Position numbers and translations under genes: made by a program | Part shown: one piece after another, positions 13,679 to 24,730 of the stretch | How the letters are laid out: each line of letters starts with the position of its first letter | Position numbering within the stretch: the first letter of the stretch is position 1 | Source of the DNA: Multifurca ochricompacta | Taxonomy: Eukaryota > Basidiomycota > Agaricomycetes > Russulales > Russulaceae | Direction of reading: 5' to 3' | Assembly (NCBI GenBank): GCA_022496185.1 | Contig: WTXG01000001.1 | Span: forward strand, 1,364,001 to 1,428,000 | Length of the DNA: 64,000 nucleotides | The notes under the pieces: generated by a model | The model's input: the letters and a program-made list of their open reading frames with translations, nothing else | What the model was told of the DNA's origin: nothing | Databases searched by the model: none

Positions 13679-15691
13679 TCATGCTCCACTTCCCTCCACC
13701 ACCCCCTGGTCTACTTCCCCTCCTGTTCCTACCTCCGGCAAAGGCGCGCAGAGTTCCCTCAACATGCGGACGACCAGCGCCTCCACTTTCAGGTCCAACA
13801 CATCAGCGCCCACACCAGACTTGAGTGACGCCGGAGGAATAGGGAGCGCTTGCTCAGGCGCCGGGCCACCCCAATAGGCACGCTCGACTTCACGTGTCCG
13901 TGCGCGTGTACTCCACGGCACCTCAGTTGTCCCTGCACCCACACTTGTACTGGGACCCTCTTGACCCGCACTAGAATGTACGCCATCCACTTCCCAGTCA
14001 CGCATGAACCCCTCGGCATCCACGCCCATCGTCCGCCTCTCGGGGGCGCGTAGCTGCCCGCCGCCGCCGACGCAGCCCCCCGGACATGCCATCACCTCGA
14101 CATAGTCGTATGTCGATCCTTCCTTCTCTCTGCTTGTACCCGCACCGGCCGATGCCCTGTTGATGGGACCATTGCTCAGACGCCCCGCCAGACGCCCCGC
14201 TGCGCCCCGCCCAACTTGCACTCCTGCTGCACGCCCGACACGCCGGACGACGTTCTGCAGGTTCCGAAAGCCGTAGCATGTCGCGCCGCGGAAGACCGTG
14301 GCGCCAGAAGACGAGTCACGTAGGGTTTGCTCTACGTAGTCGGCGCTGCGCAGTGTCTTCGACTCGAGCGTAAGCGGGTGAGGATAGGTACGAGCGATGG
14401 TGAGCATGAGCGAATGGAGGTACGAGCCCGAGGAGGAACCTGGAGGTGTGAGAAGGTCTGGGAGAACGGGCGTCTCATAGGCGGAGACAGAAGGCACTGG
14501 AATATCTTCATCTGGGACGGGGAGGGAGAGATCGACGCCGTGCTCGCGCGCGAGCAGTAAGAGCTCGCCTGTCGTGAGCACGCAATCGACATCGCGCGTC
14601 GCATATTGCGCGTTATAAAAATCTGTGCGCGATGCCTCGAGTTTTTTGTCGTAACATGGCATCACTGTGACGTGGTACACCTCATCCGGGCTACGCCATC
14701 ATAAGCAGCATACAAAGGGAAATTGATGGGAGAGAAAATATGCGTACTGCTTGTCCCAATAGTGAGTGGCCAGCCACTCCTTGACAAGTGTGCCCATTAC
14801 TTGCTGCGGGCTTTTCGTTGTGGCGATGAATGGCAGAATTTCACCGTGTGTCTTCTCAGCGTAGCACACCCACCCAGGACATGCACTTGAGAGCATTGGT
14901 AATGCCCCATTGCTGCTGCTGCTGCCGCTACTGTCACCGCCACTCGCCCTTTCCTTCCGCTCGAAAAACTCGCGCGCATGCTCGCGCAGCACAACCTCCC
15001 GCGCAAACGTCGTATCATATACATGGGCGAAACCAAGTTTGTGCATAGCGAACTCCCGCACGCGTCTTAGTATGCGCGCGAGTGAAATTGGAGCGTCGGG
15101 GGCAGTAGGGCCAAGCGCTGCGGCGAGGGACGCAAGTGACTGTGGGGCGATTGAGAGCACGGGAATGCGATGTCCTGGAGATCCTGGCTTAGGGTTCGCG
15201 GCGAGGACGGCGAGGACTTCCGTATGAGATTGGAGGGTGATCAAGATGGACTCGGCAGATGTAATGCAGCCACTGCGGTTTTTGGGTGGGATATATTGGA
15301 AGAAAGGAAGGATAGAGGTTTACCTGCACGCCAAACAGTCGTTCAGGCTTATCTCCGCAGGCTGGAGCCTTTTCGTGCTGCCACTGCTGCTACCTCCGCT
15401 GTGACCGACTTCGTAATAGGTACCGCTTGCGTCAATCTGAATCTCTGTCTGCATTATTAGAGTGTATCAGCCACCTAGATGGACATGCAAAGTAGCATCA
15501 AGATGTACTGCTGCATCTCCAGGGCACGAGACTTTGGTGCGTTGGACTGCTCAAGAGGCTTGATGCAAGCCTGGGAAGGGGTAATATAATCATTCAAATC
15601 TGTGAGTGTCTTGTGAAGAGAAGAAGAACAACGTAAATTGAGAGGTATAGACAAGAAAACGAAAACTCACCAGGGCACCTGAGAATGTCAT
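13679..15691 (-). CDS. nar1: NAR1, cytosolic Fe-S assembly factor ([FeFe]-hydrogenase-like)
   Basis: Component of the CIA machinery that relays Fe-S clusters to cytosolic and nuclear apoproteins. The first exon MTFSGAL is followed by DLNDYITPSQACIKP. The ferredoxin-like cluster is NDCLACSGCITSAESILITL. The hydrogenase-like core has LSSACPGWVCYAEKTHG, MPCYDKKLEASR and the final VMACPGGCVGGGGQL; all expected cluster cysteines are visible. In the linker after SQACIKPLEQSNAPKSRA the frame opens into a stop, while the frame one base away reads PGDAAVHLDAT. This suggests a lost C in the CCC run at 15522-15524, although an unrecognised intron is possible. The main exon (13679-15244) looks more GC-rich than its neighbours. 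Divergent from the chitin deacetylase. Confidence 0.9.
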
Positions 15692-16688
15692 CTCTGATTG
15701 AGATTGACGTGAGTGCGCTATTCACTCAGCACATTGTAACGCATCACGTGGAAAGTAAACAACAGCAAATTCAATTGTATTTCAGTTTTGGCAGTTTTGG
15801 GTGATCGACAGTAGCGTAGAATAAAATATGCAAGCTGTATTATGCGGAGGCAAAAACAACAGAGACCAACTACTCTACACACGATACACGACACACAACC
15901 TCCACAGCTCTAAGGTGGGCTGTCGGTCATGCGTTCGTAAGCGACTAAACAATACAATTTCGGCCGAAGACCCTCACAAGCCACTTGCCCATGTGGACGC
16001 CACATCCCTCCTCTTCCACTGCCATCCACGCCGCTATTCGCCAAGAATTTGCCGACATTCATACCCTTCGGGACGAACCCGCATTTCATGCCTACTTCCA
16101 TGGAAGAGCCCATACCTTTCTAATATTTTTACAGCATAACAGCATACACGGGCCACTTTTAAGCCAGTGAATCGAAGAACCCTTGAAGACCACGGATGAC
16201 TGGCGGCATCAGATAGACAACTGGTCCATAATCAATGTATCCTCACTCATCTGACCCTACTCTATAACGGCTTATCCCACCAAATCCCCTAATTACTAGT
16301 CTCCATTCAACTATCTTTATGGCCCACCCAAATGTATTTACTGAGGCATCTAAAGTAGATACAACCGCTCTTGCTTTAGGAAGCTGCATGTGGAATAGAA
16401 ATTGGATGATTTAAAAAAATATGTAGTCGTCATATTTTGTTTTATTTGGTTGGCTGTTGCCTTGCTGGTGCTGGTGCTGGTGCTGGTGCTGGCTTGCCAT
16501 GACTACGTTTCTTTTGTGTTTGTGTGTTTGTTTTATGATTAAGTAAGCTTATCGAGTTGTTTCTGTTTTGGTTTTTGTTTTTGTTTTTGGTCTTCTTCCG
16601 CCACCACCACCACCACCCACCCCCGTTTTTTCAATTGTCTATCCTTTAGATACCCTTCCCTTCCTTTTTACCAACTACTTACTAACCC
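15692..16688. other. 1 kb divergent promoter region of NAR1 and the chitin deacetylase
   Basis: It contains a CACGTG at 15745-15750, 54 bp from the NAR1 start, a GCTGGT microsatellite and copy B of the dispersed repeat (16428-16640). A 61-codon plus-strand frame (15985-16167) reads like folded protein (AAIRQEFADIHTLRDEPAF). It has no recognised family and no clear splice partners, so it is not called as a gene. Confidence 0.5.
16428..16640 (+). repeat. Dispersed repeat, copy B
   Basis: This 213 bp partner of the segment at 12494-12650 has the same head, middle blocks and tail. It differs by an internal expansion of GCTGGT units after the head, an extra stretch (TATGATTAAGTAAGCTTATC) in the middle and a shorter ACC run. 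It ends 48 bp before the chitin deacetylase ATG, so it may overlap that gene's 5' UTR or core promoter. Confidence 0.75.
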
Positions 16689-18353
16689 ATGAAGTTATCC
16701 ACGTCTCACCTACTTTCAGTCGCTTCTTTACCAGTCTTTGCTTTTGCTCATGCCGATAATCATCACCACCACCGCCAAATTCTCGCAGCTTCCTCAAGCT
16801 CAAGCAAGAGTGGTGCTCTTTCCCCCTCCAGTGCACCGTCTTCCAGCACTACTCTTTCCTCGTCTCTTTTCCCTACACCTACAGGTTCCCCCCCTCTTTC
16901 TCTTTACATTCTCAAAATCCTACGGCGGTCCCCCTCTCCTCCATTGTCGTCAATGCACCTTCTGCCCCCACTAGCATAATGCCTACTCCTGCTACTGCAG
17001 GCACAAAGCCAAGTGGTATTCCAAACGCACCTGGCCTTCCTGACCGTGAGTTTACCATGGCCCAACTGTTGAACTTTCTAACACCACCACCTTTACTACA
17101 TGTCAACAGTTTCCACTTTGTTACCTGGCAACTATCCCGCACTTGACAAACCACCTCCCACGGATTCTCCTCAAGTCCAGCAATGGATCCAAGAAGTCCA
17201 GCAATCAGGTGTCGAAATTCCCAGCTTTTCTCCTAATGTCGCTGGCGGATGTCCCGCGAACCCTGCTGCTGTTGCCGACTCGAGTCGTTGCTGGTGGACC
17301 TGTGGTGGTTGTTCCCGCTCATCCGACATCACTACTTGCCCCCAAAAGTTTACCTGGGGTCTTACATATGATGATGGCCCTGCCCCTTACACTCCCGACC
17401 TCCTTAATTATTTAGACCAAGTCAACCTCAAGTCGACCTTCTTCGTCGTGGGCTCCCGCGCCATTTCATTCCCCGGTCTTCTTCAGCAGGAATATCTCAA
17501 GGGTCACCAAATTGCCGTTCACACCTGGAGCCATCCTTCCCTTACCACCCTATCAAACGAAGAAATTATTGCTGAACTTGGTTGGAGCAAGAAAATAATT
17601 AAGGATGTTCTTGGGGTGGTCCCTACCATGATGAGGCCTCCCTTTGGCGATATTGAGTTAATATCTTCACTTTTTGGGAGCTTTCGGGGGTTGATCGGTA
17701 TATTTGCCTTGCAGCGACCGTGTGCGTGCTATTTGTAAGGCCATGAACCTTATCCCAGTCCTCTGGACCCGCATCTCTCCCACCGCTACTTTTGACACTG
17801 ATGGTGAGCACTTTTTACTCCACCTTAATTGTGTTGTGTTGACATTACGCCAAGATTTCAACATTCATGGCGGTGTCACCAGTGTTCAACAAGTCCTTTA
17901 CAACTGGGAAAATATTCTTGGCAACGTCTCAACTATCAATACTGGCTTCATCGTTCTCGAACATGATCTATTCCAGCAGTCGGTTGAAGTCGCCACTGGG
18001 TACATCCTTCCCGATGCTCTTGCGCACCAACCCCAGTTCAATATCCAGCCTGTCGTCAATTGTCTGAACCTCCAAGCGGGCGATGCTTACGTTGAAACGA
18101 ATGATAACAGCACTAACCCCTTACCCCTCAGTTGTACGTACACCTATTCCTTCCTGCTGTTTGTCTTCCGCTTTCATAACTTGACTTCCCAGCCACTACA
18201 ACCTCTTCAACCAATTCTTCCAATCCAGCACATGAGCCTAGCAGTAGCAGCTCAGGAGAGACCAAGAATAGTGCCCTTTCTGGGGTTGTTGCGAACACGG
18301 GTGTCATTGCCATCGTCACCGCCATGCTCGGCGTTCTGGCGGTCGCTCTCTAG
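16689..18353 (+). CDS. Chitin deacetylase (CE4/NodB fold), secreted and GPI-anchored
   Basis: Deacetylates chitin to chitosan at the cell wall. The N-terminus (MKLSTSHLLSVASLPVFAFA) is a signal peptide, followed by a His run and a Ser/Thr/Pro-rich stretch. The catalytic domain has motif 1 LTYDDGP (Asp pair), motif 2 VHTWSHPSL (metal His residues) and motif 3 RPPFGD. Later exons read NLIPVLWTRISPTATFDTD and FIVLEHDLFQQSVEVATGYI. The C-terminus is TTTSSTNSSNPAHEPSSSSS, a likely omega-site region, then a hydrophobic tail IAIVTAMLGVLAVAL ending at TAG 18351. In the linker, the 7-C run at 16888-16894 shifts the frame: with eight Cs the protein continues as SFSLHSQNPTAVPLSS into the downstream exon. 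A lost C is likely, but an unusual intron is not excluded. Confidence 0.88.
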
Positions 18354-18932
18354 GCGCTGCCCATGAATAGACTCGACCTTGATATGTAGCATGTTATTGC
18401 ATGCACCAACCTAGGATACCATGGAAGTTTTGACCACATTCGTATTGCTCTAGCTTATATCCTTTCCATTTACTTAACTCTCTTTATCTCTGCCGCGTTA
18501 TGAATGTCTGGCAGGACACGCAGGGGCTGTTGACCCGTGCCAACCACTGGTTGGTTGGCAGGGAGTTATCGCAGGCCAGCCCCATCTCATTGTTGTAACG
18601 TCCGCTCTAGAATGATGGGGACTTTCACCGAATCAGCGTGGTGATGTTAGGTAGTGCTTACATTGAACCATAACCATGACATTAAGAAAGATTCTTATGA
18701 TTGGTCGATTTGTGAATGGCGAGTAGCGATTCCACTAAAGCTTTCTTCAACCATCGATTAGATTGCCGAAGTCTGAACGCGTTGCTAACTTGGAGTGTAC
18801 ATCATTAGGCTCACGGTTGGAGACAGCCGTTCGGCATGGTGATACATGGTATGTACATGATAGTCTAGCATATGTGTGGCTTGTCCGTGCAAAGAGTCCC
18901 AGTGTCAAGTAAAACGTCAGGGCATGGCCTCC
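18354..18932. other. 579 bp convergent intergenic region
   Basis: This lies between the chitin deacetylase and FRAY-type kinase stop codons. I see no coding frame, repeat or structured element in it. Confidence 0.55.
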
Positions 18933-20925
18933 CTACCCCCCTTTCCGCCGCTCTTGATAAGCGTGTTTCGTGCCCGCACCGTACGTATCTTTACTGTGAC
19001 CAGTAGACCTCCGGATGCGACGCCATAAACTCAGACTCGGAGCGAGCTCACTCGGTGAGCCTGAGGATGACGAAACAACAGAAATCCGTGACGTAGATAA
19101 CGTGGCATTGGTCGAAGTCTTAGGGGACAACGACCCGGAGTTGACAGCAGAAAGTAGGCAGCCAGTACCAGTGGAGGCGTCACTCTTGGATGGCGGGTGT
19201 GTAGATAGCGCAGACTCTGACGTGCTCGATCGAGAATCTGCACTATGCGCCGTATCATGTTCCATTTCGGACCTCAAACACTCTGCGTCACTGTCTTCTG
19301 GCTCTATATTGTCTGTCTGCTCGTTCGGCACAACTCCTTTCTCGTCTTGTTCGTTTATGCTCTTGTGACCCTCTAGACTTGTATGCCCCGACCATCGAAG
19401 TACGGTCTGAGTCGGCGAAGGCACTAATAGGGTTGTTGGAAAATCCCACGAGTCGATCGTGCCGTGTAATAGAAGAGAGGGTTGTTTACGACGCTCAAGA
19501 CGGTGAGCCAATGGAGGAAGATCGCCTGCGACGGTACTATCAGGGAAAGTGAATATTGGATGAAGAAAAAGTAGGTACATACGGAGTATAGTCCCAACAA
19601 GGTAGGAACGTTTCTTCGCGTTCCTAAAAAAGGGTGTTTGGAGGAGCTGCTCAGCTGTTGGCCTGCACAGAACGCGCAGTCAGTGTACAGAGAATCTATA
19701 GATTACCGGAAGGATTCAAACCGGAGTGACGGATCCTTCACGAGGCAACGCTCCACGACTTCCTTGAACGCACGGGAGTACTTATGCACGCCACCTTCGC
19801 GATCGAGGGTAGGCGGAGCCGCTTGCACGCTGTCGGCAGATGGAGATCAGATCAAATATGACAAAGTGAAAGGAAGGCCTAAATTTGATGAAACATGGCC
19901 AAAGGCTTCGCGACGCGGGTAGTAGAGTTGGGTGAAACGCGGTTTGATCACTCACATGTGCAAAAGAACAGTTCGGGAAGACTCTCGTGACCGGGGGGCA
20001 CGCCCCTGTGCAAGCTCGAGGGCTGTGATTCCGAAGGACCAAATATCGGCGCTTGAGTCGTACTGGATACCGGAAATGAGCTCTGGCGCCATCCAACATG
20101 GCTGGGAGAATTGAGTATGAGATATGGGAAGAAATGGTGACGGGAAAAACCAAACTGTGCCGACGAAAGAACGCCGCTTGCCAACCTTGGAATGGCGTGG
20201 TGCAGATTTGACGCCGGCATCAAAGATAACTGCGCGGGACAGCTTCGCATTCTCATCAACGTGGGCGTGGTCCTCATCGTTCAATGGCGCGGCAACGCCA
20301 AGGTCACCGAGGAGAACAGTGCCATCATCGTCAATGAGAAGGTTTGCTGCTTTGATGTCCCGGTGAATAAAGCCATTGATATGGAGATAGCTATGAGGAT
20401 GAGGAATAGATCAAGATGAGATAAATGAAGAAGAAGGAAACCTGCTTTAGACCCTCGAGGGTTTGTTTGAGGATGCAGCGTACGACCTCTTCTTCCATGC
20501 CTCCAGGCCAGGCGTATTGCATGACATCTGCCGCACTACCGGCGTTCATGAGACGGAGAGCAATATGTAATTTATGGCCGTCCAACCAGCTTCCTCGGAC
20601 ACGAAGGACGTTCGGATGCTTCGAAAGGGACATGAGCTGAGTTTCTCTCTGAAGGAGACGTAATGAGCCCGGAGGAAGTCTGTCGAGGTCGAGAACTTTG
20701 AGGGCGCATGGGATGGGTGAGTCTTCCTGAGAAGATTTCGGATGGTATGTCGCGTGGTAAACAATAGAAGATGAGCCGAAACCGATGGGTGGACCGAGTG
20801 AATAGTCTTTGGCGCGATCACTGAAATAAATGAGATGATGGATAAAAGAGAAAGAGAAAGAGACTTGACCTATAAAGTTGCCATTCGTCTTGAACAGCGC
20901 CTATGAAACTGAAATTATCTGTCAT
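18933..20925 (-). CDS. STE20-family (GCK/FRAY-OSR1-like) Ser/Thr kinase
   Basis: Protein kinase of the STE20/germinal-centre group. The start is MTDNFSFIGAVQDEWQLYR, an OSR1/SPAK-like lead-in. The kinase domain follows: YSLGPPIGFGSSSIVYHATY (Gly loop), CALKVLDLDRLPPG (catalytic Lys), RETQLMSLSKHPNVLRVRGS, FIHRDIKAANLLIDDDGTVL (catalytic loop HRD), LGDLGVA (the DFG motif is DLG), RRSFVGT, CWMAPELISGIQYDSSADIW (APE) and SFGITALELAQG. The C-terminal part is long, disordered and Ser-rich, ending SKDTYGAGTKHAYQERRKGG. I did not see a clear C-terminal CCT (PF2-like) domain. Divergent from the SRPK gene over 233 bp. Confidence 0.88.
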
Positions 20926-21000
20926 TGTATGCGCCTATCTGATCTGAATGAGAGAAATGAAGAATGAATGAATGTATGCGCATACGGTGAGTGAATTGAT

Positions 21001-21006
21001 CACGTG
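21001..21006. promoter_or_regulatory. CACGTG box in the kinase/kinase divergent promoter
   Basis: Single CACGTG core, 76 bp upstream of the FRAY-like kinase and 153 bp upstream of the SRPK start. A C/T-rich tract (21025-21085) follows on the SRPK side. Confidence 0.4.
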
Positions 21007-21158
21007 TTAATTAACTTTAAGGTCCCACTGTCCCACTCCTCCCTCCCCCCCCCTTCCCCCCCCTTATCTTTACCCTGCCTGCTGCCTCACCTAAATCGTT
21101 CCTCACTTATCCTGGGTCTCTCCGCTATCCCTTTTCTTTTACATCCATCCCACCTCCC

Positions 21159-23038
21159 ATGTCTCCAAAGGACGAGGAATCGCCTGCAGATTACAATTAC
21201 GGTGGATATTTACAAGTAAAAGTCGGTGACTCTTTTAAAGACGGAAGATACCTCATAATAAGGAAGCTCGGGTGCGTCTGCCTTCCAATTCGGCCCGCGC
21301 CATTTTGCCTCATATTACCACTCGCTCCCACTCCATTCAGATGGGGTCACTTTTCCACTGTCTGGCTCGTCAAGGACTCGTTGTACGTACATATCCTTTC
21401 ATTCTTTCAAACCTATCAATCAATTTGCTACAGAGAGCAATGTCATTCCGCCTTAAAGATTGTCAAGTCGGCGGGAAGATATTCAGAAACGGCTCGAGAT
21501 GAAATAAAACTACTCCGCCAAATTGCCAACGCATCCCCGTCTCATCCAGGAAGGGCTCATATCGTTAATTTTCTCGACTCTTTCACTCACACCATCTCCC
21601 CGACAATTCACATATGTATCACATTTGAGCCACTTGGTGAGAATCTCCTCTCCCTCATTGAGAAGAATCGTAGGAAAGGTGTTGCCCCTTGTGTCGTTAA
21701 AAGCGTCACCAAACAAATTCTTCTCGGTCTGCAATATCTTCACGAAGAATGCGACTTCGTTCACACAGATATTAAACCGGAGAATATCAGTCAGTCTTCG
21801 CTTTGCTCTTTTTAAACCGGCAGAAGTTTCATCGTCCATTTAATCTAGTGATGTGCATACCTGATATTGAGTCTCACATCGCCACCCAGCTTTCTTCTTC
21901 TCCTCCACCTCAGACTCATAAACTTCCTATCCCTCCTAATCCTCGCAGTCGCCGCGTGTCGGCGCTCACATCCCACGCACTCTCAGTCTCGAGTCGCTCA
22001 GTCCATATCGTGGAGTCACAGCCACTATCTACACCTCCCGATCACCACCGCCTTCACTCCCGTCTCGGGTCTAGTGCTAGTTTGGCGCGAGTAGCTACAC
22101 CGACTCTTTGCTACGCCCAGGGTCTTCTGTCTCTACTCCGGCAACTAGTCTCGGAAGTGCAATGTCCAAGTTGAAACTCACCTCGCCAGAGCGTTCTACA
22201 AGAACTCCTCTCAAGAATGCTGTCCTACATATTGAGGCACGCAAGGGCTCGCCCACCCGGGTGTTTTCTGCCGGACCTTCACTGCTGACGCAGACAGCCC
22301 CTTCTGATCTTCATAGAATTGCGTCTCCCCACACTGGTTCCCCATCTTCATCTCCATCCGCCGACCCCTCTTCTGAATCATATTTGTCCCAAATACCTTC
22401 CTCGCCCCCATCCTCCGACAGTTTGCTCCCTCCAGTCCATCCCATCCTTATCAAGATCGCGGACCTTGGGAATGCGACGCCCTCCAAACGACACTACACC
22501 GAAGATATCCAGACACGGCAGTATCGCTCACCGGAAGCTATCATCGGACGGAATGACTGGGGCTGCAAGGTCGATGTGTGGAGCGTTGCATGCGTAGTGC
22601 GTTCAGGTTTTGGTGTATCTTTTACTCGCTGACCAGACTACCTAGGTGTTTGAGCTCTTAACTGCGGAGTATCTCTTCGAACCCCAATCGCAAGGACAGG
22701 TCTTTTCCAAAGACGATGATCACTTGGCGCAGATTATCGAGCTCTTAGGCGATCTCCCTTCTTCAGTAAAACAAGGTGGGCGGTATAGCAGGGAGCTTTT
22801 TGATCACACAGGAGCGCTGCGCTATATCAAGCACCTCAAGCCATGGCCTCTCAACCGTGTCATGCGCGAGAAGTATTTGTTCGAACCTATCGAAGCAGAT
22901 GCACTCTGCTCGTTTTTGGAGCCGATGCTCGCGCTCGACATGTGCCAACGTGCCAGTGCTGGTGAGATGGTCAATCATCCTTGGTTGGACGTAGATTGGA
23001 AAGAAGACGCTACCGTGCTCGAGAGCGTTGTGTGGTGA
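21159..23038 (+). CDS. SR-protein kinase (SRPK/Sky1/Dsk1 family)
   Basis: Phosphorylates RS-domain splicing and mRNA-export factors. The N-lobe starts MSPKDEESPADYNYGGYLQV, then GDSFKDGRYLIIRKLGWGHF, STVWLVKDSL and SALKIVKSAGRYSETARDEI. The hallmark SRPK sequence FVHTDIKPENI replaces HRD. A long Ser/Pro-rich spacer splits the kinase before IKIADLGNATPSKRHYTEDI, TRQYRSPEAIIGRNDWGCKV, DVWSVAC and FELLTAEYLFEP, and the kinase ends with MVNHPWLDVDWKEDATVLES. In the spacer the frame changes at about 22081 (SLARVAT in one frame, FGASSYTDSLL in the next) with no visible intron. Adding one T to the TTT run restores a continuous protein. Apart from this the kinase core is complete. Confidence 0.9.
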
Positions 23039-23383
23039 CCGAATTAATGTTCATCAGGTCATGACAATTTTGGCACCACCCAACTCTTGCCCCGTGTGAT
23101 TGTGATATGTTAAAGCGTTTATGGCTTCATTTCCTATTCTGCCCACTCCACTACTTTATCCACCATTCACCACCAGTAATGTCACTCTTACCATTAGCGA
23201 TGCCCCGCTCTCGAACATCGGATTCGCATAGCTCAGATTCTCACCCATGTCAAGTATGTTAGTGGTCTATAACACATGTTCTAGCGAGTTATTTTTTTTT
23301 CAATCACGCTTGCATCGTGACGTGACGAAAAGTTCTATAATTTCAAGGTACCAAAGACGCAGTTGTAAAATTAAAACAGGAAC
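23039..23383. other. 345 bp convergent intergenic region
   Basis: Lies between the SRPK and Rieske stop codons. A T-rich run near 23291 is the only feature noted. Confidence 0.5.
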
Positions 23384-24500
23384 CTAGCCAACAATGAGCT
23401 TTCCTTCTGCCTCATTGAAATCGTGTACTGGAACTTCAAGGTTGAGCTGGAGTGGGGAGAAGGTCACACAGGCGCATTACGACAGCAAAGTGAAGTGAAC
23501 TCACGGGAGCGGGGCCCTTGCGAATACGGCCAGCTGAGGAGCAAAAAAAAAGCTGCGTTAACAAAGGAATTGAGCCGAAAATTGGTACAATACACACAAA
23601 TATCGTAATGAGAACCATGGCATGGGCAAAACCTGGAGTGTGGAGCAGTGAGTGGCCCGATATAAGGGCACGGAACTGGCACTTAAAAGATGGCCTACCA
23701 TCCTCCGAAATCACCCGACTCGCCAATGGGCACACAACCAAGGTGGGTACACACGCCGAGCATCACAAGCCACTCTGGTTTCTTGACGCGTACTTCATCA
23801 GACTGTGGGTCGCGTAGACCCTTCCAATCGACCTGGCGAGCCTCCTCGATCTCGTCCTGGGTGCGGTGGCGGATGAATACAGGCTTGCCACGCCACTTGA
23901 TGATCGCGTTCTTGCCCTCGGGGATGCTTGCAAGCTCAACCTCAACTTTAGCAAGGGCAAGCACATCAGCAGAGGCAGACATGGTTCCCAGGAACTCGGT
24001 CACCGTCGACTTGGCAACGGACGCGGAGAGTACACCCATGGAGCCAATCATAAAGTAGGAAAGAGCACGGTTAGATGAGCGGAAGATGCTTGGTATGCGC
24101 TCAGGTCTGGCACTTCAGGGGCGTCTCGACGAGGTGCGGAGATATGCATGGTGCGCTGCTGAAAGCGCCCGTAGTCGGGACTGGTACATTGTCGATGACA
24201 CCCATATAAATTTGTTTTTTTTTCTTTAGAAAAAAAGGTGCTCGGGATTAGGAAATGGGAAGGCACACCTGTTGAGAACGACTTGTTGATCAAACCACTC
24301 GACGAGAGTTGGTGTCCACCAGCCCATTTGGGGGGAGCGTCGGAGCGGGCTGCGTTGCCATTATGATGACTATGGCCTGCATCAAGTGTTCGTGCGGATA
24401 AATTGAGGGAAGGGGCATTAGGTACGCCTGATGCGAGGGTGCGTACAGTCGGTGGAAGAGTAGCGTATTTTTTCGTTGCTTGTAGGGCAACTGCAGCCAT
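23384..24500 (-). CDS. rip1: Rieske iron-sulfur protein of complex III
   Basis: Catalytic [2Fe-2S] subunit of the mitochondrial cytochrome bc1 complex. The presequence starts [20 protein letters not shown]. The matrix-side segment [16 protein letters not shown] leads to the single transmembrane helix [20 protein letters not shown], then the hinge and head domain: [20 protein letters not shown], cluster motifs CTHLGC and [21 protein letters not shown], and the C-terminus [16 protein letters not shown]. Between SAYQASSA and SNRALSYFM the frame jumps with no splice sites. The codon at 24076-24077 has two bases, so one base seems to be missing. Otherwise the gene is complete, with several introns. 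Divergent from a RIB2-like deaminase across 230 bp. Confidence 0.9.
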
Positions 24501-24730
24501 TGGTTTGAAGTTTTGAGGTTTGAGTTGAGGAAGAGTTGAACACTTTTGCTTTAACTTGTTGTAATAAGAAAAGTCCGTGTTGTGTTCTATCCCACCATCG
24601 TGTCACGTAACGTACTGTCACGTTCACACCACCCTATCGGCTTGTCGGCTCTGACTCGGGCTGCTGGCTGCTGGAGCGAACTGGGCCCCCGGTAGTGGTT
24701 ATTATTCCGAGCTTCACATTTGCTATTACT

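Noticed and set aside
19015..19368. 117-codon plus-strand ORF opposite the FRAY-like kinase tail
   Set aside because: It is the antisense of the Ser-rich kinase C-terminus, which is in frame with the kinase domain.
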